NCBI GenBank assembly: GCA_025449775.1
Contig: JANWIS010000129.1
Span: 1 to 24,443, forward strand
Direction of reading: 5' to 3'
Source of the DNA: Ignavibacteriaceae bacterium
GTDB taxonomy: Bacteria > Bacteroidota > Ignavibacteria > Ignavibacteriales > Ignavibacteriaceae
Length of the DNA: 24,443 nt
Positions within the stretch are counted from its first letter, which is position 1, and the number at the start of each line of letters is the position of its first letter. Below are positions 1-7,396 of this stretch, one piece after another. The notes beneath the pieces are model-generated. The model worked only from the letters and a program-made list of their open reading frames with translations, searched no databases and had not been told where the DNA came from. Made by a program: the position numbers and the translations under genes.

Positions 1-1
1 A

Positions 2-661
2 AGTGGGCCGTATTATTTCAATCTTTCATACAATGTTAATGATGAAAAAGATAAAGTCAATCTAAATAGAAAATCTTTTTTTGAAGAGCTGGGATTAAGC
101 GAAAATAATATTTCATTTCAGAAGCAAATTCATGGCGATGGTATTATGGAAGTAAACACCTTCGGAAACTGCGGTGAAAATGATGCGCTTATCACCAATA
201 AAAAGAATCTTGGACTTTCAATTACCAGTGCAGATTGCCCGGCAATTTTTATTTATGACCCGGTTAAGCAGGTAATAGCTGCAGTTCACTCCGGCTGGAG
301 AGGAACTGAGAAAAAAATCCTTAAAAAAACTATTCAAAGATTAATAAATAATTATAAATGCAATCCTTCAGATATGATCTGTTATATCGGACCAGCTATC
401 TCACAGAAAAATTATGAAGTTGGTAAAGAAGTTTCTTCAAAATTTGATAAAGAATTTGTTAAACAGATAAACAATAAAAATTATCTGGATGTTGCATCAG
501 CAAATTTGAAAATGTTAAAAGATGAGGGAGTCAAAAGCAGTAATATTCAGGTTTCAAAACTTTGCAGCTATGAGTATAATAACCTGCTTCATTCATACAG
601 ACGTGATGGCTCTAAATCGGGACGGGCAATCGGAGTTATTGCGATGAAGGAAATTTTATGA
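2..661 (+). CDS. pgeF: PgeF/YfiH family multicopper-oxidase-fold protein, 5' partial
   Basis: The open frame enters from the left edge; 219 residues are present and only about 25-35 N-terminal residues should be missing. The first visible residues (SGPYYFNLSYNV...NR) match the usual N-terminal motif of the family. The three expected metal ligands are visible: His in QIHG, Cys in SADCPAIF and His in VHSGWRGT. Family members are cytoplasmic and have been described as a peptidoglycan editing factor (PgeF) and as purine nucleoside phosphorylase/adenosine deaminase; older annotations say laccase or polyphenol oxidase. Which activity applies here cannot be told from sequence. The ATG at 146 is internal and is not the true start. 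The TGA stop overlaps the next start as ATGA at 658-661, so the two genes are probably translated together. Confidence 0.93.
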   Translation, partial: SGPYYFNLSYNVNDEKDKVNLNRKSFFEELGLSENNISFQKQIHGDGIMEVNTFGNCGENDALITNKKNLGLSITSADCPAIFIYDPVKQVIAAVHSGWRGTEKKILKKTIQRLINNYKCNPSDMICYIGPAISQKNYEVGKEVSSKFDKEFVKQINNKNYLDVASANLKMLKDEGVKSSNIQVSKLCSYEYNNLLHSYRRDGSKSGRAIGVIAMKEIL

Positions 662-1599
662 ACAGGGCTACAGTTAATATTGTACTTATTTATGCTTTGC
701 TCTGCTTTATCTGGGGTTCAACCTGGCTTGCGATAAGGTTAGGACTTGAATCATTGACTCCATTATTTTCTGCAGGGATAAGATTTTCGCTTGCTTCTGT
801 TCTTATTTATATAATAATGTCCATTAAAAGAATTTCTCTCCAAAAAGATCCTGTGTCAATCAGGCTTTACTGGTTGATGGGATTCTTTTCATTTGTTATT
901 CCTTTTGGACTGGTTTATTGGGCAGAACAATTTGTGCCATCCGGAATGGCTGCCGTTCTTTTTGCGGTTTATCCTTTTTGCATTGTAATTTTTTCTTATC
1001 TCAGGATACCAAGAGATTCAATAGGGTTATATAAAATATTTGGAACAATAATCGGCTTCTGCGGAATAGTAATTATTTTTTCTGATTCGTTCACGGGTGA
1101 TTTGACAGATTATATGCTCGGGATGTTAGCCGTCGTATTAAGTGGAATAATGCAGGCCTGGATTGCAATTTCAATAAAGAAATTTGGTCAACATCTGAAT
1201 TCGCTTTCTATGAATTTTATTCCAATGGTCATCGCCGGAATTTCTATGATAATAATAGGATACTTTACTGAAGATCTTTCAACTGTAAGATTTGATGAGA
1301 ATGCAATCCTCTCGATTCTATATCTTGCCTTTTTCGGAAGTGTTATCACGTTCACAGGATTTTATTGGTTAATAAAAAGGATGAACATCGTTATGCTTTC
1401 ATTGATAGCTTTTATCACACCTATTGTTGCACTCATACTAGGCTATTTTATTTATAATGAAGAATTATCATTAAGGCATTTCGTTGGTTCAGCATTAGTG
1501 TTGGCCGGGATTTTTGGCGCTAACCTGGACAGCTTGCTCAAACTTAGAAAAGGAACGATCATTAAACCTGTTAATTCAGAGCCAGCAGGTGAAAAATAA
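658..1599 (+). CDS. EamA/DMT family transporter, 10 TM
   Basis: This 313-residue protein is very hydrophobic and fits two tandem EamA domains of five helices each. The N-terminal half has the typical motif WGSTWLAIRLGLESLTPLFSAGIR-like segment at residues 19-43 (only the beginning, WGSTW, is diagnostic by itself). The second half carries FFGSVITFTGFYWLIKRM and ends with a last helix near residues 278-290. The drug/metabolite transporter superfamily exports or imports amino acids, nucleotides, sugars and drugs; the substrate is not predictable here. The start ATG overlaps the pgeF stop (ATGA), and an AAGGA ribosome site lies just upstream at about 646-650. The short C-terminal tail is polar and probably cytoplasmic. 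A 55-base gap follows before folB, with no clear terminator. Confidence 0.9.
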   Translation: MNRATVNIVLIYALLCFIWGSTWLAIRLGLESLTPLFSAGIRFSLASVLIYIIMSIKRISLQKDPVSIRLYWLMGFFSFVIPFGLVYWAEQFVPSGMAAVLFAVYPFCIVIFSYLRIPRDSIGLYKIFGTIIGFCGIVIIFSDSFTGDLTDYMLGMLAVVLSGIMQAWIAISIKKFGQHLNSLSMNFIPMVIAGISMIIIGYFTEDLSTVRFDENAILSILYLAFFGSVITFTGFYWLIKRMNIVMLSLIAFITPIVALILGYFIYNEELSLRHFVGSALVLAGIFGANLDSLLKLRKGTIIKPVNSEPAGEK

Positions 1600-1654
1600 A
1601 TTCCGAATAATTTGTTAACATTTATTTAATTTTGAACACAGAAAAATTTTCAGA

Positions 1655-2023
1655 ATGATCAACATAATCAGAATAAAAAATGCAACCTTTTACGGCTACC
1701 ACGGTGTCAGCAGCGAGGAACAGAATGTCGGTGGTAAGTTTGAAGCTGATATTGATATCTACACAGATTTTTCTGAAGCTGCTGTCGAGGATAATTTGAA
1801 AAAAACTGTTGACTACTATCAAGTCTATTCATTTCTCAATCAGTTTACGGTTAAACAAAAATATTATTTGATTGAAGCACTTGCCGTTGAAATTGCAGAT
1901 GAGCTTTTGAAGAAATTTGATAAAATTTTGAAAGTATCTGTGAGAGTAAGAAAAAATAATCCACCTGTTGGCGGCGTAGTTGATTGCGTTGAGGCAGAAG
2001 TAATTAAAGAGAAAAAAGAATAG
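1655..2023 (+). CDS. folB: dihydroneopterin aldolase
   Basis: The 122-residue product has the length and motifs of FolB, which converts 7,8-dihydroneopterin to 6-hydroxymethyl-7,8-dihydropterin and glycolaldehyde in folate synthesis. Visible family residues are YGYHGVSSEEQ near residues 13-23 (catalytic-region Glu 21/22), TVDYYQVY with Tyr54, and the C-terminal Lys100 in RVRKNNPPVGG, corresponding to the catalytic lysine of the family. The next enzyme of the pathway, folK, follows immediately in the -1 frame. The last sense codons include an A6 run (2012-2017) just before the TAG stop at 2021-2023. This is relevant because folK has no ordinary start; see the finding on the folB-folK junction. 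The main folB product as read is complete. Confidence 0.95.
   Translation: MINIIRIKNATFYGYHGVSSEEQNVGGKFEADIDIYTDFSEAAVEDNLKKTVDYYQVYSFLNQFTVKQKYYLIEALAVEIADELLKKFDKILKVSVRVRKNNPPVGGVVDCVEAEVIKEKKE
2011..2018 (+). other. G-A6-G possible frameshift site or fusion-breaking homopolymer
   Basis: The sequence GAAAAAAG lies three codons before the folB stop. In the folB frame it reads G|AAA|AAA|G; slipping back one base enters the open folK frame, which then has no stop until 2551. This resembles A-rich -1 slippage sites but is not in the optimal A AAA AAG phase. No convincing downstream hairpin is visible. The alternative is a natural or sequencing loss of one A from an A7 run that would make a continuous FolB-FolK fusion. 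Confidence 0.35.
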
Positions 2024-2046
2024 AAAAAATAAATAGAGAATCCAGA

Positions 2047-2553
2047 ATTAATAATACAGCATACATAGGAATCGGTTCAAATACAGGAGATCGGATTGAC
2101 AACATTGATCATGCAATCGAACTTATAAACATTGATCCCAAATGTGAAGTTGAAAGCATTTCTTCGATTTATGAAACAGCTCCTTATGGAGAAGTCAGTC
2201 AGAAAGAATTTATTAATGCTGCAATAAAAATCGGTACTTCCTACGAACCGAAAGAACTATTTCAAACTCTTAAATCAATCGAACAATCAATTGGAAGAAA
2301 AACAACAACCAGATGGGGACCGAGAGAAATTGATCTGGATATTTTATTTTTTAACGAAATAATTTTTTCGGATGAAAACTTAACTATTCCTCATAAAGAT
2401 ATTCTGAACCGCGATTTTGTTGTTGTCCCGTTGAACGAAATTGCACCTGACCTGGTTCATCCAACAGTTAATAAAAGAATTTCAGAGTTAATTAATTTGA
2501 CAGAACAAAAACATATTATCAGGAAAATTTCTCATCAGGTTCTGGTAAAATGA
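2047..2553 (+). CDS. folK: 2-amino-4-hydroxy-6-hydroxymethyldihydropteridine pyrophosphokinase without a normal start codon
   Basis: Frame 1 is open from 2008 to the TGA at 2551-2553 and encodes a full FolK. It begins AYIGIGSNTGDR, then YETAPYG, an internal GRKTTTRWGPREIDLDILFF motif (residues of the pterin/ATP site) and FVVVPLNEIAPDLVHP. FolK transfers pyrophosphate from ATP to hydroxymethyldihydropterin. No ATG, GTG or TTG occurs in this frame between the upstream TAA (2005-2007) and a TTG near 2431, far inside the conserved core. The coordinate used is the ATT at 2047, because it gives a normal FolK N-terminus a few residues before AYIGIGSN; ATA at 2020 or 2029 are alternatives. Expression could instead come from a -1 shift out of folB. 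The stop overlaps the next start (ATGA at 2550-2553). The identity is firm; the start is uncertain. Confidence 0.88.
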   Translation: MNNTAYIGIGSNTGDRIDNIDHAIELINIDPKCEVESISSIYETAPYGEVSQKEFINAAIKIGTSYEPKELFQTLKSIEQSIGRKTTTRWGPREIDLDILFFNEIIFSDENLTIPHKDILNRDFVVVPLNEIAPDLVHPTVNKRISELINLTEQKHIIRKISHQVLVK

Positions 2554-3221
2554 TTGAAAAGCAAAATACCAATTCAGATCTGCGTTATATTGCAATCGAA
2601 GGCGTAATAGGTTCTGGTAAAACCAGTCTTGCAAAAAAAATTAAAGATCGCCTTGATGCCAAGCTTATTCTCGAGCAGTTTGAAACCAATCCATTCCTTG
2701 AAAAATTTTATACCGACCGGAAACGCCATGCATTCCAGACACAAATGTTTTTCCTTATTAACAGGTTTAAACAACAGCAGGAGCTTCATCAGGAGGATTT
2801 ATTTTCGGAGTATCTCATCTGCGATTATACATTTGAGAAAGACAGAATATTTGCATACCTGAACCTCAGCAAAGATGAACTGAATCTTTATGAAAGTATT
2901 TATCCTTTGCTTGCACGTGTATTACGCAAGCCTGACCTGGTTATTTTTCTGCAGTCAAGTGTTGACCGGCTGATGTATAACATTAAAAAAAGAAACAGGA
3001 AAATCGAAAGAGCACTAACCAGAAGTTATATAGAAGAGCTGAGTGAATCATACAATCATTATTTTTTCAGGTACAGCTCAACTCCGCTTTTAATTGTGAA
3101 TTCATCAGATATTGATTTTGTTAACAGCGATAATGATTTTGATGAACTGTTTAAACAGGTTTTCAGGGAAGACAGAGGTTTTACAGAATATTTTAATCCA
3201 GAAACGAGGAGGATTATTTGA
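2550..3221 (+). CDS. deoxynucleoside kinase (dGK/dAK/dCK family)
   Basis: The 223-residue protein has the dNK fold signatures: P-loop GVIGSGKTS at residues 18-26, an LEQFETNPFLEKFY segment that matches the substrate-binding Glu region, CDYTFEKDRIFA (the DR catalytic motif), and an Arg-rich lid near RNRKIERAL. These cytosolic enzymes phosphorylate deoxynucleosides to monophosphates in salvage. The exact base preference (deoxyadenosine, deoxyguanosine or deoxycytidine) cannot be assigned. The gene starts in an ATGA overlap with folK and ends in a TTGA overlap with the next gene, so it sits inside a tightly coupled run. A deoxynucleoside kinase beside folK is a common arrangement in Bacteroidota, which supports the taxonomic placement. 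Confidence 0.9.
   Translation: MIEKQNTNSDLRYIAIEGVIGSGKTSLAKKIKDRLDAKLILEQFETNPFLEKFYTDRKRHAFQTQMFFLINRFKQQQELHQEDLFSEYLICDYTFEKDRIFAYLNLSKDELNLYESIYPLLARVLRKPDLVIFLQSSVDRLMYNIKKRNRKIERALTRSYIEELSESYNHYFFRYSSTPLLIVNSSDIDFVNSDNDFDELFKQVFREDRGFTEYFNPETRRII
3206..3212 (+). promoter_or_regulatory. strong ribosome binding site for a TTG start
   Basis: GAGGAGG lies five bases before the TTG at 3218 and inside the end of the preceding gene. It is a near-perfect Shine-Dalgarno sequence and decides the start of the small membrane protein. Confidence 0.75.
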
Positions 3222-3451
3222 CTCGTGTAATTCTGATTGCAGCGGTTTTAATCCTGGCTTTTTTTGTGTTCAAACTGGTCCGATTACTAAAACAATTCGA
3301 ACCTGGTTCCCGTCCAAATATTGATGATCTTAAAGACAGAGCCGCAAATCTTAAAAATAAGTTAAAAGATATTCCTGAAGCTGACTTCAGAGAAATTCCA
3401 CCCGACGAGGATGATTTACAGTCATTCGAAGAAGGAAATGGCAAGAAATAA
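3218..3451 (+). CDS. small single-pass membrane protein, function unknown
   Basis: This 77-residue protein starts at TTG within a TTGA overlap with the deoxynucleoside kinase stop. One hydrophobic segment spans about residues 3-20, followed by Lys/Arg residues and then a highly charged tail with an acidic end (PPDEDDLQSFEEG). By the positive-inside rule the tail is probably cytoplasmic. I do not recognise a named family. The strong GAGGAGG site and the reading frame continuity make it a real gene rather than noise. It overlaps the start of the glycosyltransferase gene by 14-41 bases, depending on which start that gene uses. A scaffold or regulator of an envelope process is possible but nothing in the sequence proves it. 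Confidence 0.7.
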   Translation: MTRVILIAAVLILAFFVFKLVRLLKQFEPGSRPNIDDLKDRAANLKNKLKDIPEADFREIPPDEDDLQSFEEGNGKK

Positions 3452-4538
3452 TTTAGCTTCAAAAATTGTTTACTCTTTTTTCAGATCATTTTTCTCTGTT
3501 GAGGAAAATCAAAGCAAAGATATCGGCAAACCAAAAAAAATCATTATCATCAGGCAGCATAATCAGCTTGGCGACTTGCTTGCTGGAGTTTCGGTTTTCA
3601 GAGCAATAAAAGAAACTTATCCTGATTCACATACAACATTAGTCGTTAGTCCTTTCAATTACCCTGGAATGGTGAAAAATAAATTTCTTAACAGAATTTT
3701 TATTTTTGATAAGAAGAAATTAATTAATCCTGTTTATTTTATTAACCTGATAAAAATATTACGTGAAGGATATGATTTGGCAATAGTGCCTGTTGTTGTT
3801 TCAATTTCATTTACAAGCAACCTTGTAGCACGGTTGTCAAAATCGAAAATCAGGATTGGTCCTAAATCGCTGAACGGAAAAAAGAATTTAAGCGATTTCT
3901 TTTTCGACAGGAGAGTAGATCTAGATTGGCGAAAACATCCTGACTCAAATGTTTCAGAAAGAAGTCTTGATATCGTCAGACCGTTCGGTATAGATACAGG
4001 AAATTATAAATCAGAAATATCATTTAACGGAGTTGATACTTCGGCTGCCGAAAATTTTGTAAATAGATTTGCAGACAAATCAAAAAAAATTCTTATCGGT
4101 CTCCACGTTGGTGCCGGAAAACCGAATAACAGGTGGTCACTTGAAAAATATTGTTCGCTTGTAAAAGAAATTGTAAAAAATTTCTCTGCAAATTTTTATT
4201 TAACAGGCGGCTGGGCTGAAAAAGAGGAACTGAATTATCTTATAAAAAATGTTGATGTTAATTTTGGAAAGTTTATAAACAAACCAATTCCACAAGTCGC
4301 AGCATTAATTTCAGTTTCTGACCTTTTTATTTCAAACGATACAGGTATAATGCATGTAGCCGGAACAACAGACACTCCGCAAGTTTCTATTTTTGGACCG
4401 ACAAATCCATTTAACTGGGCTCCGATTGGAGCTAATAAATATTTCATTCGAAAATCAGATCTTATTGATGACGTTTCAATGGAAGATGTATATCAAATTT
4501 GTGAATTAATCTTAAGCAAAAAGGAGAATAAAAAATGA
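3438..4538 (+). CDS. glycosyltransferase family 9 (heptosyltransferase-like)
   Basis: The product (366 residues from the ATG at 3438) matches the ADP-heptose:LPS heptosyltransferase family. An N-terminal KKIIIIRQHNQLGDLL motif lies near residues 33-48, the nucleotide-sugar side has GLHVGAGKPNNRWSLEKY near 220, then YLTGGWAEKEEL, and FISNDTGIMHVAGT with SIFGPTNPFNWAPIG near 296-330. Members add heptose or a related sugar to lipopolysaccharide core at the inner membrane; the actual sugar is unknown here. An in-frame ATG at 3411 would add nine residues and is also possible; I prefer 3438 because it reduces the overlap with the previous gene. Both starts lie within the preceding gene. The stop overlaps the next start as ATGA, so coupling continues. 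Confidence 0.9.
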   Translation: MARNNLASKIVYSFFRSFFSVEENQSKDIGKPKKIIIIRQHNQLGDLLAGVSVFRAIKETYPDSHTTLVVSPFNYPGMVKNKFLNRIFIFDKKKLINPVYFINLIKILREGYDLAIVPVVVSISFTSNLVARLSKSKIRIGPKSLNGKKNLSDFFFDRRVDLDWRKHPDSNVSERSLDIVRPFGIDTGNYKSEISFNGVDTSAAENFVNRFADKSKKILIGLHVGAGKPNNRWSLEKYCSLVKEIVKNFSANFYLTGGWAEKEELNYLIKNVDVNFGKFINKPIPQVAALISVSDLFISNDTGIMHVAGTTDTPQVSIFGPTNPFNWAPIGANKYFIRKSDLIDDVSMEDVYQICELILSKKENKK

Positions 4539-5500
4539 ACAAGTGCATTGCAGCTATAGATATGGGCACAAACTCATTTCACCTGATAATTGTTCGGGTA
4601 AAGAATGACGGTTCATTTAAAATTATTGATCGTGAAAGGGAAGTAATCCGTTTGGGATCTCAGAAAGGAAAAGATTTCAGTTGGATATCTGAAGGCGAAA
4701 TGGAAAGAGCTCTCAATGTTCTGAAAGACTTTGCAAAGATTGCTCAGTTTTATAAAGCTGATATTCGGGCAATTGCGACCAGTGCTGTACGGGAAGCAAA
4801 AAACAAGGATGAATTTATTGATCGTGTATTTGAAGAAACAGAAATAACCGTTGAGGCAGTTGACGGTAGAACCGAAGCAGAATTAATTTATCTCGGTGTT
4901 CAGCATGCACTTGAAGTACAGAATAAAAGAATTTTATGCGTTGATATAGGCGGAGGAAGCACTGAATTTATTCTGTGTGAAAATGGAATATCTGAATTCG
5001 CAGAAAGTATAAAATTAGGTGCAGTAAGATTGAGTAAAATGTTCTTGCCGGATTTTATTCTAACAGATTCAGGAATTGAAAGTTGCAGACGTTATATACA
5101 GGATAAGCTTAATGCAAACAGTAATCTTCATCCAAAGCACAAATTTGAAATGGCGATAGGAAGTTCTGGAACAATTGTGGCAGCAGCTTCAATTATTTCT
5201 TTCAGAAGGAGTGGGAAGTTTAAGAAGACAATGAACGGTTTTACTTTTTCTGCAGAAGAAATTTTTGAACTGACAGACGATGTTCTGAAATGCAAATCTC
5301 CTGTGGATAGACTTTTTATTGAAGGAATGGAAATTAAAAGAGCGGATATAATTCCGGCAGGATTATTAATTCTCTGCCAGGTGTTTGAAACCTTTAAGCT
5401 TAAAGAAATGACTATTTCTGAAAATGCTTTGAGGGAAGGAATTATTATCGATACTATTTCCAAAATGGAGGAAATGCAATCCATAACCGCAAAGTATTGA
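4535..5500 (+). CDS. Ppx/GppA family phosphatase
   Basis: The 321-residue protein contains the ASKHA-fold motifs of exopolyphosphatase/guanosine pentaphosphatase: DMGTNSFHL at residues 9-17, IATSAVREAKN, GRTEAELIYLG, DIGGGSTEF, and SIKLGAVRLS. The family removes terminal phosphate from polyphosphate or from pppGpp. At this length only the two-lobed catalytic core is present; the C-terminal HD-like extension of the long E. coli Ppx and GppA is absent. The substrate therefore remains open. An AAGGAG site at 4521-4526 lies eight bases before the ATG, and the ATG overlaps the glycosyltransferase stop. A 79-base gap follows before lepA. Confidence 0.92.
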   Translation: MNKCIAAIDMGTNSFHLIIVRVKNDGSFKIIDREREVIRLGSQKGKDFSWISEGEMERALNVLKDFAKIAQFYKADIRAIATSAVREAKNKDEFIDRVFEETEITVEAVDGRTEAELIYLGVQHALEVQNKRILCVDIGGGSTEFILCENGISEFAESIKLGAVRLSKMFLPDFILTDSGIESCRRYIQDKLNANSNLHPKHKFEMAIGSSGTIVAAASIISFRRSGKFKKTMNGFTFSAEEIFELTDDVLKCKSPVDRLFIEGMEIKRADIIPAGLLILCQVFETFKLKEMTISENALREGIIIDTISKMEEMQSITAKY

Positions 5501-5579
5501 AACATGTAATTCTTAATCTCATTTACCTTTAATAAGAACACACCCCTCGCTATATTAGCACATCATTTTAAAACCTCAA

Positions 5580-7373
5580 ATGGAACAGATAAGAAACTTC
5601 TGCATAATTGCGCATATAGATCACGGTAAATCCACTATTGCCGACAGGCTGCTGGAAAAAACCGGTACAGTTACAGCTCGTGAAGCAAAAGCCCAGGTTC
5701 TGGATGATATGGATCTTGAAAGAGAGCGCGGAATTACAATTAAATCTCACGCAATCCAGATGCATTATACTGCAAAGAATTCCGAAAATTATATTCTTAA
5801 CCTGATTGATACTCCCGGTCACGTTGATTTCAGTTATGAAGTATCTCGTTCACTTGCTGCCTGTGAAGGTGCTTTGCTTGTTGTTGATGCAGCACAGGGA
5901 GTTGAAGCACAAACGATTAGCAATTTATATCTCGCACTCGATGCTGGCCTGGAAGTTATTCCTGTTCTCAATAAAATTGATTTGCCAAGCGCAGAAGTTG
6001 ATAGGATTTCTAAACAGGTTATTGATTTGATTGGCTGCAAGGAAGATGACATTCTGAAAGTAAGTGCAAAGGCAAACATCGGGATTGATGAATTGCTCGA
6101 AGAAATTGTAAAAAGAATTCCTCCTCCAAAAGGAGATCCGAATGCTCCTCTTCAGGCATTAATTTTTGATTCAATATTTGATGCTTACCGAGGTGCAGTT
6201 GCATATATAAGAGTGTTCAATGGAACTCTTCGTACAAATGATAAAATAAAATTCTTTGTAGCAGATAAAGTTATGGAAGCTGAAGAGATTGGAGTGCTTG
6301 AATTAAAAAAATTAAAAACGGATGAACTCTCTGCAGGAAATGTTGGTTATTTAATTGCCGGAATTAAAGAAGTTAAACTTGCCAAAGTCGGTGATACTGT
6401 TACACATTCAAAAAACGGTGCTGAAAAACCATTACCCGGTTATAAAGAAGTAAAGCCGATGGTTTACAGCGGGTTGTATCCGACTGATTCAGATGATTAT
6501 GAAAGTCTTCGTGATGCTCTTGAAAAATTCAGACTGAATGATTCAGCTCTTTTTTATGAACCGGAAACTTCTGCTGCTCTTGGTTTTGGTTTCAGGTGCG
6601 GATTTCTCGGACTTCTGCATATGGAAATTGTTCAGGAAAGATTGCACAGAGAATACAACCAAACAATCATTACAACTCTTCCAAACGTTGAGTACTTTGT
6701 TTATAATAAAAGAGGCGAAAAGATTGTTGTTGATAATCCAGCCGAGATGCCGCCGATCGGAGAGATTGAAAGAATAGAAGAACCGTACATAAAAGCACAG
6801 ATTGTTACTCCAAGTGAGTACGTTGGAAATATTATGAAACTTTCTATGGATAAACGAGGTTCTTATAAAAACACAACTTATCTTGATCCTACAAGAGCAG
6901 ATCTGCAATTCGAATTTCCACTTTCTGAAATAATATTTGATTTTTATGATAAGCTGAAATCAACTTCACGTGGTTATGCATCATTTGATTATGAATTTAT
7001 TGGTTACCTGGAATCAAATCTTGTAAAGCTGGATATATTATTGAATGGTGATCCAGTTGATGCACTCTCGATGATTGTTCATCACGAAAAAGCTTATGAT
7101 TGGGGAAGAAAAGTCTGCACAAAATTAAAAGACCTTATCCCGAGACAGATGTTTGAAGTCAACATACAGGCAGCGATAGGTTCAAAAGTAATTTCAAAAT
7201 CTGTTGTAAAAGCTTTAAGAAAAAATGTTCTTGCAAAATGTTACGGCGGCGACATTACACGTAAGAGAAAACTTCTGGAAAAGCAGAAAGAAGGAAAGAA
7301 AAGAATGAAGCAGGTTGGCAATGTCGAAATTCCGCAGGAAGCATTTTTAGCTGTGCTTCAGATTGAAGAATAA
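5580..7373 (+). CDS. lepA: elongation factor 4 (LepA GTPase)
   Basis: The 597-residue product has the size of LepA/EF4, a ribosome-associated GTPase that can back-translocate or assist in ribosome assembly and initiation. G motifs are visible: AHIDHGKST (residues 10-18), the switch-I RGITIKSH region, DTPGHVDF, and NKIDLP. Domain III/V signatures such as FRCGFLGLLHMEIVQERL and the LepA-specific C-terminus (KVCTKLKDLIPRQMFEV and GGDITRKRKLLEKQKEGKKRM-like basic segment) follow. The start is right because the family normally begins a few residues before IRNFCIIAHIDHG. The upstream gap (5501-5579) has TATATT at 5551 but no well-spaced partner, so a promoter there is only possible. lepB begins 23 bases downstream, the classic lepA-lepB pairing. 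Confidence 0.97.
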   Translation: MEQIRNFCIIAHIDHGKSTIADRLLEKTGTVTAREAKAQVLDDMDLERERGITIKSHAIQMHYTAKNSENYILNLIDTPGHVDFSYEVSRSLAACEGALLVVDAAQGVEAQTISNLYLALDAGLEVIPVLNKIDLPSAEVDRISKQVIDLIGCKEDDILKVSAKANIGIDELLEEIVKRIPPPKGDPNAPLQALIFDSIFDAYRGAVAYIRVFNGTLRTNDKIKFFVADKVMEAEEIGVLELKKLKTDELSAGNVGYLIAGIKEVKLAKVGDTVTHSKNGAEKPLPGYKEVKPMVYSGLYPTDSDDYESLRDALEKFRLNDSALFYEPETSAALGFGFRCGFLGLLHMEIVQERLHREYNQTIITTLPNVEYFVYNKRGEKIVVDNPAEMPPIGEIERIEEPYIKAQIVTPSEYVGNIMKLSMDKRGSYKNTTYLDPTRADLQFEFPLSEIIFDFYDKLKSTSRGYASFDYEFIGYLESNLVKLDILLNGDPVDALSMIVHHEKAYDWGRKVCTKLKDLIPRQMFEVNIQAAIGSKVISKSVVKALRKNVLAKCYGGDITRKRKLLEKQKEGKKRMKQVGNVEIPQEAFLAVLQIEE

Positions 7374-7396
7374 ATATATTTTCTAATAAGGAAAGA

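Noticed and set aside
146..661. ATG at 146 as the start of the first gene
   Set aside because: Conserved PgeF sequence, including the metal-ligand His in QIHG, lies upstream in the same frame up to the left edge.
1611..1634. Bacteroidota-type promoter before folB
   Set aside because: TTTG (1611) and TAATTTTG (1627-1634) match the elements, but the 12-base spacing is too short.
5128..5541. 137-aa minus-strand open frame
   Set aside because: It lies opposite the well-supported Ppx/GppA gene, has no recognisable motif and is a shadow of the coding bias.
5501..5579. Promoter for lepA
   Set aside because: TATATT at 5551 is a reasonable -10, but no -35 or TTTG element is correctly spaced, so it was not listed as a feature.
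6543..6908. 121-aa minus-strand open frame
   Set aside because: It lies fully inside lepA on the other strand and has no family features.
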